A DNA stretch of 7,009 bases from an uncultured Bacilli bacterium (GTDB lineage: Bacteria; Bacillota_I; Bacilli_A; RF39; UBA660): contig CALVKC010000059.1 of NCBI GenBank assembly GCA_944332505.1, positions 1 through 7,009 on the forward strand, written 5' to 3'. Positions 1 through 6,484 of the stretch are shown here, piece by piece. A program made the translations under genes and the position numbers. Positions within the stretch are counted from its first letter, which is position 1. Each line of letters starts with the position of its first letter. Below the pieces are notes generated by a model, which was given only the letters and a program-made list of their open reading frames with translations, searched no databases and was not told the DNA's origin.

Positions 1-1565
1 CCTAAAGCTAAGCCACCATGTGGTGGAGTTCCATATTTTAAAGCATTAACAAAGAAACCAAATTTTTCATTTATATCTTCTTTTGTAAGTTCTAATGCTT
101 CAAACATTTTTTCTTGTATATCTTCTTGGTGAATACGTATTGAACCTCCACCAACTTCATAACCATTAATAACTATATCATATGCTTTAGAATAGCAATG
201 TTCTTTATCATTTAATAATTTATCTACATCTTCATCTTTTGGTGCTGTAAATGGATGATGCATTGCCATAAATCTATTTTCTTCATCACTCCATTCAAAA
301 GAAGGAAAATCAGTCACCCATAATAATTGATAATCATTAGTATTTATTAAATCTAAATCATGACCTAATTTTAAACGAAGAGCTCCAAGTGAGACTTTAA
401 CAATATTTTTCTTACCACTAATAATAAATATGATATCATTATTTTCAAGATTTAAGTCTTTAACTAAACTATTTTTTTCTTCTTCACTTAATAACTTAGC
501 AATTGAACCATTTAATTCATCTTCCATTTTTAAATATGCTAAACCACTTGCTTTATAAGTTTTTACATAATCAGTTAATTTATCAATATCTTTTCTTGAA
601 AACTGACTAGCTTTATTTTTTACAACAATTGTATTTATTAAAACATTTTGTAAAAATTCAATATTAGTATTACTAAAAATATTAGTTATATCAATAATAG
701 GCATATCAAATCTTAAATCAGGTTTATCAGATCCATATTTATTCATTGCATCATCCCACTTCATTTTTAAAAGTGGTAATTTAATATCTATACCTTTTAT
801 ATCTTTAAAAATTTTAGCTATTAATTTTTCAGTAACATCCATTATCTCAAATTCATCAGCAAAACTCATTTCCATATCAATTTGAGTAAATTCCGGCTGG
901 CGATCAGCTCTTAAATCTTCATCACGAAAACACTTTGTTATTTGAAAATACTTTTCAATTCCCCCGACCATTAATAATTGTTTAAATAATTGTGGTGATT
1001 GAGGAAGTGCATAAAATTTACCTTTATTTACCCTAGATGGAACTAAATAATCTCTTGCTCCTTCTGGAGTGCTTTTACAAAGCATTGGCGTTTCTACTTC
1101 TATAAAGCCTAAAGAATCAAAATAATTTCTAGTAGCCATCATTATTTTATGCCTTAAAATTAAATTTTTATTTAAAGCATTTCTTCTTAAATCTAAATAT
1201 CTATATTTTAATCTAGTATCTTCTAAAGCTGTTGTATCATCAGTTAAAGAAAATGGTACATCTAAAGATTTATTTAATATCTCTAAATTTTGTACTTCTA
1301 CTTCAATTTCTCCAGTTTCTAAATTTTTATTTATACTTTCTCTTTTAACAATTATTCCTTCTACTTTAATTACATATTCATTATGAAGTGTACTTGCTAA
1401 ACCATAAAAAGCATTATCGGGCTTTACAACAAGTTGAATTATACCGGATCTATCTCTTAAATCAATAAATAATACTCCACCTAGATTTCTTATTTTAGCA
1501 ACCCAACCATTTAATATTACTTCTTCACCTACATTATTAATATCATAATCAGTATTAAATTTCAT
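1..1565 (-). CDS. aspS: Aspartyl-tRNA synthetase (class IIb), C-terminus cut off by window edge
   Basis: This cytoplasmic enzyme charges tRNA-Asp with aspartate using ATP. My translation gives 521 codons from ATG at 1565, against roughly 590 residues usual for bacterial AspRS, and the frame is still open at base 1. In order I see an N-terminal OB-fold anticodon-binding domain (about 1-105, with WVAKIRNLGG at 21-30 and FIDLRDRSG nearby), class II motif 1 (about 141-161, ending VETPML), the AspRS signature QSPQLFKQ (189-196), motif 2 (FRDEDLRADRQPEFTQID, 213-230), the bacterial GAD insertion (about 280-415), and the start of motif 3 (HGGLAL, 516-521). The window ends just before its LDR arginine. 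The start is preceded by AAAGGGTGA with a suitable spacer. Expression is governed by the Asp-type T-box directly upstream. Leu28 in the RNLGG segment resembles discriminating, tRNA-Asp-only enzymes; that is inference from a recalled residue. Identification is secure. Confidence 0.97.
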   Translation of the reverse strand, partial: MKFNTDYDINNVGEEVILNGWVAKIRNLGGVLFIDLRDRSGIIQLVVKPDNAFYGLASTLHNEYVIKVEGIIVKRESINKNLETGEIEVEVQNLEILNKSLDVPFSLTDDTTALEDTRLKYRYLDLRRNALNKNLILRHKIMMATRNYFDSLGFIEVETPMLCKSTPEGARDYLVPSRVNKGKFYALPQSPQLFKQLLMVGGIEKYFQITKCFRDEDLRADRQPEFTQIDMEMSFADEFEIMDVTEKLIAKIFKDIKGIDIKLPLLKMKWDDAMNKYGSDKPDLRFDMPIIDITNIFSNTNIEFLQNVLINTIVVKNKASQFSRKDIDKLTDYVKTYKASGLAYLKMEDELNGSIAKLLSEEEKNSLVKDLNLENNDIIFIISGKKNIVKVSLGALRLKLGHDLDLINTNDYQLLWVTDFPSFEWSDEENRFMAMHHPFTAPKDEDVDKLLNDKEHCYSKAYDIVINGYEVGGGSIRIHQEDIQEKMFEALELTKEDINEKFGFFVNALKYGTPPHGGLAL

Positions 1566-1788
1566 AAAATTCACCCTTTCAAAAAACAAAAAGACTCTAT
1601 TAACTTAAGGACGGATTATCCGCGGTGCCACCTTAATTCATAGAATCTATGCTCTTTTAAATGATAACGCTATATAGCGAATTATTTATATGTTTATTTA
1701 TCTTCAATAGCCATAATTACAAGTTTTCACCAGCCACTTGTTCTCTATAAATTATTTAACTAAATACTAGGATAAACAAATAATTTAC
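1566..1788 (-). promoter_or_regulatory. T-box riboswitch leader, tRNA-Asp specific, upstream of aspS
   Basis: This untranslated leader senses the charging state of tRNA-Asp and opens aspS transcription when the tRNA is uncharged. On the minus strand the hallmark T-box AAGGTGGCACCGCGG lies at 1634-1620. Its UGGC would pair with a tRNA end carrying discriminator G73, as tRNA-Asp has. Stem I is compact. A 7-bp base (ATTTATA at 1752-1746 with TATAAAT at 1690-1684) abuts the AGAGA K-turn element (1746-1742). A distal hairpin, ACAAGT/ACTTGT (1741-1736 with 1724-1719), has the loop GGCTGGTGAAA. The specifier region TTGAAGATAAA puts codon GAU (Asp) at 1702-1700. A small hairpin, CGCTATATAGCG (1679-1668), is probably stem III. 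The terminator alternative follows. The 5' end is inferred from the nearest good promoter and could be near 1754 instead. tRNA-Asn also has G73, but the GAU specifier excludes it. Confidence 0.95.
1581..1648 (-). terminator. Rho-independent terminator arm of the aspS T-box
   Basis: On the minus strand AGATTCTAT (from 1648) pairs over 9 bp, with one G-U, with ATAGAGTCT (1600-1592). TTAAGG pairs with CCTTAA further in, and an inner hairpin CGGA-UAA-UCCG caps the structure. A U-rich run follows at 1592-1581 (five T, one G, six T). The inner stem uses bases of the T-box itself, so tRNA-stabilised antiterminator and terminator are mutually exclusive, as expected for transcriptional attenuation. 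It is the only clear intrinsic terminator I find in the window. Confidence 0.9.
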
Positions 1789-1794
1789 AATATA

Positions 1795-1823
1795 AATATA
1801 TAATAGTTTTTAATTATTGTCAA
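1795..1823 (-). promoter_or_regulatory. aspS: Promoter for the aspS T-box leader
   Basis: A perfect -35 TTGACA (1823-1818) is separated by exactly 17 nt from -10 TATATT (1800-1795, five of six matches), predicting a start near 1788. The -35 lies inside the last codons of the preceding gene, whose stop is at 1812-1810. A second, weaker candidate is TTGTAA (1790-1785), an 18-nt spacer and TATTTA (1766-1761). It would start transcription near 1754, right at the base of stem I. Either or both may be used. AT-rich DNA produces such boxes by chance, but the exact -35 and ideal spacing favour the first. Confidence 0.7.
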
Positions 1824-3282
1824 TATTTTCCCTTGTTCTATTTAAAGCACCAGGTAAAACAAATGTTGCATGATCATGTAATAATTTCATTCTATATTCT
1901 TCATCTTTAATCATTAATATAAGATCATCAATATATTTTTTATTATTAGGATTACTTATTCTATTTAATATATCTGTATTTTTTCTTCCCATAATACATA
2001 CTCCAATTACCAAATATATACCAGGATATAGTTCTAAAAATAATATTTGAACTTCTTTATTAAATACTTGAAATACATTATAATTATCTATAGGTATTTT
2101 ATTAAATGTTTTTGCATTTTCAACTTTTATTCTATTTAATAAATTATATGACCTTTTTCTAATACCTTTATCCAATGACATTACATCTTCAGAAAAATAA
2201 CAAACTCCATTTTTATCAGTTAAAAAGACTAAATTATTATCATTAATTTTTTCTTCTTTTTCTTCTAATAATTCTGCTAATTTATCAAATAAAGTTGCTA
2301 ATTCTTCTCGCAAATATAATTTATCTTCATTATCATTTGTTTCTAAATATAATGTTTTAATTGATTTTATTTCTTTTAAAATTTCTAATAGTTGCATTCT
2401 AATCGTATCATAATGTCTTAATTCTTGAACTTTTAAATAAGCTTTTTGCCATAGTTCTAAATCAAATCCTTCAATCAATTCTTTTATAGTTTTATTATCA
2501 ATTTCAGTTGTTTCTTCTGTACCTGATAAACAAAAACTTTCATTTATTGGAATGTCTTTTATACTCTCTATTGGTTTAGCAATATAGTTGGCACAATATT
2601 CTTGATACAAATTATCTAATTTTTGTGAAGCTTCTAAAACTTTTTCAAAATGTTCTAAATTTATTACAAAAGCAGTATTTTCAAACATAGCTCTAAATAA
2701 ATTATTAAAAGCATCTAAATAACTATCATCAGCCCCAAAAAGGAATTCACCTTTAATATTATAAAATTTAGCTAATCTTACAGCTGCTTCTTCTAAAGCA
2801 ACAGGGTTTTCATTTCTCTTTTTACTTGCTAAATGAATAGATGAACCTAAAACAATATTAAAATCTTCTAAAGTTAATAAATTTGTACTATAAAAAGTAA
2901 ACAAAGCATTTAAAATATCATACAATTTGTCATTTACATTAATGGCTTTTTCGTTATCAAAAGAACTAACTAAACACTTAAGTCTATAAAGTATAAATTT
3001 AGTTTTTTCAACATTTTCCATTATACAATCATATTCACCAAGCAATTTATCACATGCCTTCAATACTTTTTGCTCTATTTTTTTTCTTTTTCCATGAATA
3101 ATAATTTCAAGACTATCACCATTTAATTTTACCCCTATTACGTATGGCTCATTTTCAACAGATTTTGTAATTTTTTGATAAATATCTTGTCTTTTTACTA
3201 ATAATTCATTTAAGAATTCTTCTTCAATACTTATCCGTCTTCTTATAATATCTTTGAACTTTTCAAAAGAACTTTTTTCCAT
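1810..3282 (-). CDS. Hypothetical 490-residue protein, no recognised family
   Basis: I do not recognise this protein and assign no function. ATG at 3282 is chosen because AGGAG (3296-3292) lies 9 nt upstream; a TTG three codons earlier (3291) would touch the Shine-Dalgarno sequence. The protein is highly charged, lacks a signal peptide or membrane segments, and is therefore probably cytoplasmic. The first 100 residues mix helices with a short beta segment (SLEIIIHGKRKKIEQK, about 57-72). The middle (100-350) is mainly helical, with a coiled-coil-like Glu/Lys/Leu stretch near 295-345. The last 130 residues read as strand, helix, three hydrophobic strands (NVFQVF, VQILFLEL, GIYLVIGVCIMG, about 402-431), then helix. 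That tail faintly recalls RelE/HigB-type folds, which is a guess. It sits between dtd and aspS, where hisS is common in Bacillus-type loci. It has its own strong promoter and matches its neighbours' base composition. Confidence 0.85.
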   Translation of the reverse strand: MEKSSFEKFKDIIRRRISIEEEFLNELLVKRQDIYQKITKSVENEPYVIGVKLNGDSLEIIIHGKRKKIEQKVLKACDKLLGEYDCIMENVEKTKFILYRLKCLVSSFDNEKAINVNDKLYDILNALFTFYSTNLLTLEDFNIVLGSSIHLASKKRNENPVALEEAAVRLAKFYNIKGEFLFGADDSYLDAFNNLFRAMFENTAFVINLEHFEKVLEASQKLDNLYQEYCANYIAKPIESIKDIPINESFCLSGTEETTEIDNKTIKELIEGFDLELWQKAYLKVQELRHYDTIRMQLLEILKEIKSIKTLYLETNDNEDKLYLREELATLFDKLAELLEEKEEKINDNNLVFLTDKNGVCYFSEDVMSLDKGIRKRSYNLLNRIKVENAKTFNKIPIDNYNVFQVFNKEVQILFLELYPGIYLVIGVCIMGRKNTDILNRISNPNNKKYIDDLILMIKDEEYRMKLLHDHATFVLPGALNRTRENIDNN

Positions 3283-3310
3283 ATAAAACAACTCCTTTTA
3301 ATAAAAAGTT

Positions 3311-3339
3311 ATTTTAAAACAAAAAATATCTTATGTCAA
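3311..3339 (-). promoter_or_regulatory. Strong promoter for the 490-residue hypothetical gene
   Basis: A perfect -35 TTGACA (3339-3334) begins one base after the dtd stop codon (TAG, 3342-3340). It is followed by exactly 17 nt and -10 TAAAAT (3316-3311, five of six matches). The predicted start is near 3304, leaving a leader of about 20 nt that contains the AAAAGGAG ribosome binding site. There is no terminator between dtd and this promoter, so readthrough from the rel operon is also possible. Confidence 0.7.
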
Positions 3340-3774
3340 CTATAATTCAAGTATTATTGTAACAGGACCTGAATTAGTAATATTTACTTGCATATCAGCA
3401 CCAAAAATCCCAGGATATGTTTTAATATATTTATTTAACTCTTCATTAAATTTATCATATAAAATTATTGCTTTATCACCACTTAATGCATTAATATAAG
3501 AAGGTCTATTACCTTTTTTAGTATCAGCATATAAAGTAAATTGAGATATGGATAAAATCTCTCCACCAACATCTAAAATGGATTTATTCATTACTCCATT
3601 CTCATCATCAAAAATTCGGAGATTGACTATTTTTTTAGCCATAGTTACTAATTTACTTTCATCATCACCTTCAGTAAATCCCACTAATAAAACTAAACCA
3701 CTATCGATTTTATTTATAAGTTTATTATTTACTGAAACACTACTTTCTTTACTTCTTTGTACTATTACTTTCAT
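3340..3774 (-). CDS. dtd: D-aminoacyl-tRNA deacylase
   Basis: DTD hydrolyses the ester bond of D-aminoacyl-tRNAs (and mischarged Gly-tRNA-Ala), recycling the tRNA and keeping D-residues out of proteins; it acts as a cytoplasmic dimer. The 144-residue length is normal for the family (about 145-150). The N-terminus MKVIVQRSKESSVSV matches the usual M-R-x-V-x-Q-R-V start. The active-site SQFTL is at 77-81, GNRPSY at 88-93, and the Gly-cis-Pro chirality-gate motif NSGPVT at 134-139, so all key elements are intact. The ATG at 3774 is preceded by AAAGGAAT about 7 nt upstream and lies inside the 3' end of the upstream HAD gene (26-nt overlap), implying translational coupling. Neighbouring rel and dtd genes are typical of Firmicutes. 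Confidence 0.96.
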   Translation of the reverse strand: MKVIVQRSKESSVSVNNKLINKIDSGLVLLVGFTEGDDESKLVTMAKKIVNLRIFDDENGVMNKSILDVGGEILSISQFTLYADTKKGNRPSYINALSGDKAIILYDKFNEELNKYIKTYPGIFGADMQVNITNSGPVTIILEL

Positions 3775-4336
3775 TATCTAATTCCTTTAATAAAATATTT
3801 TTTACTTCTAACCAATTATTAGCCCTAATAATCCCATTTTCTTTTAAAAATTCACCATCTAAATCTTTATTATGATATGATGTAAATAATATTTTGATAT
3901 CAGCATTTACTAAATTATCAATTTTATCATCAATTTTAATATCACAATTTATTATAGATTTATTATTTACAAATGCATAATTATTTACTGGAATAAATGG
4001 TAATTTTTCACATAAATAATTATGTTTGTATAACAAAAGAATACCACATTCTTTAGGAATTTCTTTAATAATATAAGATGAACAAATGTATATATCATAA
4101 TAATCTTTTAAAATATTTAATACTTCTACTACATCAGGTATTAATATACCATAATCATATTGATTTTTTGTTATATAATACTTAAAAAAAGCATCTTTAT
4201 CAGAAATTAAATCCTGCATATAGTATCCTTTAACATCATCTTTTGTATAATTTGTTCCTGCAAATTCATTTATTAGATGAAGAAATCCTCCTTCAGTAAT
4301 TACTTCATCCATATCTACCATTACTGTTTTTTTCAT
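3749..4336 (-). CDS. HAD-superfamily protein, 5'-deoxyribonucleotidase (NT5C)-like
   Basis: This is a 195-residue cytoplasmic HAD phosphatase-like protein that probably removes the 5' phosphate from (deoxy)nucleoside monophosphates. HAD motif I is VDMDEVIT (7-14), with nucleophile Asp8 and acid/base Asp10. The motif II serines are in ICSSY (84-88), a likely motif III lysine is near 126, and motif IV is KIDDKIDNL (134-142). The C-terminal RANNWLEV resembles the NT5C family ending (R-x-N-N-W-x-E-V). Length fits the family. The start has AAGGAG (4346-4341) 5 nt upstream, and this site includes the last base of the rel TAA stop, so the gap is only 9 nt and the two genes are surely cotranscribed. 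Its end overlaps dtd. The exact substrate cannot be read from sequence; HAD members range widely, so the specific name is less sure than the superfamily. Confidence 0.85.
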   Translation of the reverse strand: MKKTVMVDMDEVITEGGFLHLINEFAGTNYTKDDVKGYYMQDLISDKDAFFKYYITKNQYDYGILIPDVVEVLNILKDYYDIYICSSYIIKEIPKECGILLLYKHNYLCEKLPFIPVNNYAFVNNKSIINCDIKIDDKIDNLVNADIKILFTSYHNKDLDGEFLKENGIIRANNWLEVKNILLKELDNESNSTKK

Positions 4337-4345
4337 AAATACTCC

Positions 4346-6475
4346 TTAATGTAAAACATTACTTACATCTACTACACCATTAAGTTTCAATATAGCATTT
4401 TTTATTTTTTCTAATTCATTTGTATCTTTTATTCTAATATTTAATTCATAAATTAATTTATCATCATTATCTATTGTCTTACATGACCTTACTAAAGAAT
4501 CCTTTTTACCTATTTCAGTTATTACTTCTGCTAAAATATCTTTCGTATCTTTTATAGATACATAAATATTTGTATAATAATAATTTACACTATCCATATT
4601 CCAAGATACATTAATTAATCTATTAGAATTATTAGCAACATTTGGACAATCTTTTTTATGAACACTTATACCTTGTCCTTTAGTAATAAAACCAATTATT
4701 TCATCACCTTTAACAGGCATACAACATTTAGCAATATTAACCATTATATTACCTATACCTTCAACTAATATATCACTCTTATAATTAATCTTAGGCATTA
4801 CTCTTTTCTTTTCAATTAATATATCATCAACTTGCTTTTCTTCATCACTACATAAATTAATAATATATCCTGCCGTATATCTTAAAGAACCAACTCCTAA
4901 ATATAATTCTTCTAAATCTTTTAGTTTTAATTCTTTTAAAATCTTTTCTATATTTTCATTATTTAAAACGTCATTAAATGCTAATTTTCTCTTTCTTAAT
5001 TCTTTTTCTAATATTTCTTTACCCTTACTAATGTATAATTCCTTATCTTGTTTACTAAAATATGCCTTAATTTTATTTTTAGCTTGATTAGTTTTAGCAA
5101 TATTTAACCAATCTTTATTTGGAGTAGCATTAGGATTAGTTTTTATACTTACTACATCTTCATTTTGTAAAGTATATGAAAGAGGTACTATTTGATCATT
5201 TACTATGGCTCCAACTGTTGTATCTCCCACTTGAGAATGAATTCGATAAGCAAAATCTATCGGAGTTGAGCCCATAGGAAGTTCTACTACATCACCTTTT
5301 GGTGTATATGTATATATTAAATCTGTAAATAAATCTGTATTTATAGATTGTTCAAAATCAATGTCATTTTCTTCTTGACTAGATTCAATAATATTACGAA
5401 ACATTTCTAATTTTTGTTCCATAATATTTTGAATTTTTTTAGTTCCTTTTTCTTTATATGACCAATGACTTGCTAAACCTTTTTCAGCAATTTCATCCAT
5501 TTCATAAGTTCTAACTTGAATTTCAAATACTTGACCTTCTACCCCAAAAACAGTTGTATGTAAAGATTGATACATGTTTTCTTTAGGGCTAGCAATATAA
5601 TCTTTAAATCTCTTAGGCATTGGTCTAAAACGGGAATGAATTAAACCTATAACTTGATAACATTCTGCTTCTGTATTTACAAATACTCTTAAAGCTAAAA
5701 TATCATAGATATTATCCCATTTCTTACCATTTTGTAATTTATTATAGATACTATATACACTTTTAACTCGTCCTTTTATTTCAAACTTTAATCCTGCATC
5801 AGTAAGTAACTCTATAATACTTTCTTTCATTTCTTCTAAATAGTCATTTAATTCAGATACAGTATTATTTAATTTTTCTAATATATCATTATAAACTTCT
5901 GGTTTTAAATAATAAAGTGATAAATTTTCTAATTCACTTTTTATCGAATTAATACCAAGACGATGGGCAATTGGCACTAAAACAGTCATTGTTTCATTTG
6001 CCTTTTGCTTTTGTTTTAAAGGATTAATCGCCCAATTGGTACGCATGTTATGTAATCTATCTGCAAGTTTTATGTATAAAACACGTACATCTTCTGCAAG
6101 TCCTACTAATATTTTACGAAGATATATAACTGAAGATTCATTATTATCAGGTAGTTCTAATTTATTTATCTTAGATACTGAATTAACAATCATTGCTACT
6201 TCTTCTCCAAAATCTTCTTTTAAATCTTCATATGTTTTATTACCATTATTAATTACTTCATGTAATAATGAAGCAATAATAGTTGTATCATCAACATTTA
6301 AATCAAGTAGTATCTTGGTAACTTCTAAAGGATGTGTAATAAAATCATCACCAGTAAGTCTTTTCATACCACTATGTTCTTTTAAAGCATATTCATATGC
6401 TCTTTTTATTTCATCATAGTTTTCTCTTTTTTTTAGTCTACTTTCTAACTGTTCAAATGTTATTGCTTTTTCCAA
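4346..6475 (-). CDS. relA: Rel/RelA-SpoT (p)ppGpp synthetase with degenerate hydrolase motif
   Basis: Long RSH proteins bind ribosomes and make (p)ppGpp from GTP/GDP and ATP during amino-acid starvation; many also hydrolyse it. Residues are numbered from the possible GTG at 6484 (712 residues). The HD domain (about 25-150) keeps His51 (THP) and Asp142 (LADRLHN), but HDxxED reads HEVINN (75-80). The synthetase domain (about 235-345) looks active: YD at 260-261, RFKD at 292-295 (the basic form of bifunctional enzymes) and EIQVRT at 321-326; NGY is changed to NMY (303-305). TGS (about 388-450), helical, conserved-cysteine (CC at 587-588, C613) and ACT (about 636-712) regions follow, so length is full. 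I prefer TTG at 6475 as the start, because GAGGTG (6487-6482) is spaced 6 nt from it; the GTG lies within that site. Likely a synthetase, with hydrolysis doubtful. Confidence 0.95.
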   Translation of the reverse strand: MEKAITFEQLESRLKKRENYDEIKRAYEYALKEHSGMKRLTGDDFITHPLEVTKILLDLNVDDTTIIASLLHEVINNGNKTYEDLKEDFGEEVAMIVNSVSKINKLELPDNNESSVIYLRKILVGLAEDVRVLYIKLADRLHNMRTNWAINPLKQKQKANETMTVLVPIAHRLGINSIKSELENLSLYYLKPEVYNDILEKLNNTVSELNDYLEEMKESIIELLTDAGLKFEIKGRVKSVYSIYNKLQNGKKWDNIYDILALRVFVNTEAECYQVIGLIHSRFRPMPKRFKDYIASPKENMYQSLHTTVFGVEGQVFEIQVRTYEMDEIAEKGLASHWSYKEKGTKKIQNIMEQKLEMFRNIIESSQEENDIDFEQSINTDLFTDLIYTYTPKGDVVELPMGSTPIDFAYRIHSQVGDTTVGAIVNDQIVPLSYTLQNEDVVSIKTNPNATPNKDWLNIAKTNQAKNKIKAYFSKQDKELYISKGKEILEKELRKRKLAFNDVLNNENIEKILKELKLKDLEELYLGVGSLRYTAGYIINLCSDEEKQVDDILIEKKRVMPKINYKSDILVEGIGNIMVNIAKCCMPVKGDEIIGFITKGQGISVHKKDCPNVANNSNRLINVSWNMDSVNYYYTNIYVSIKDTKDILAEVITEIGKKDSLVRSCKTIDNDDKLIYELNIRIKDTNELEKIKNAILKLNGVVDVSNVLH

Positions 6476-6484
6476 TGTATTCAC

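Noticed and set aside
1668..1679. Palindrome CGCTATATAGCG as an operator or stand-alone terminator
   Set aside because: It has no U-run behind it and lies where stem III of the T-box is expected. The leader structure explains it.
2200..2300. Apparent TTCTT-type tandem repeats on the plus strand
   Set aside because: These are the reverse of Glu/Lys-rich codons (GAA, AAA) in a coding region. The units are irregular and no repeat array exists.
3283..3291. Upstream TTG start for the 490-residue gene
   Set aside because: TTG at 3291 directly touches AGGAG, leaving no spacer. ATG at 3282 sits 9 nt from it.
3548..3781. 77-codon plus-strand open frame
   Set aside because: It lies entirely opposite dtd, which has all its family motifs. 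The frame has no ribosome binding site and its Ser/Leu-rich product is typical of antisense shadow.
6239..6262. HEVINN as a frameshift or pseudogene sign in rel
   Set aside because: The frame is open across all 709-712 codons and flanking HD-domain residues are conserved, so this is substitution in a maintained gene.
6036..6419. 127-codon plus-strand open frame
   Set aside because: It is antisense to the rel HD domain, and its Ser/Leu-rich composition comes from reading AT-rich rel codons backwards. No RBS or family pattern is visible.
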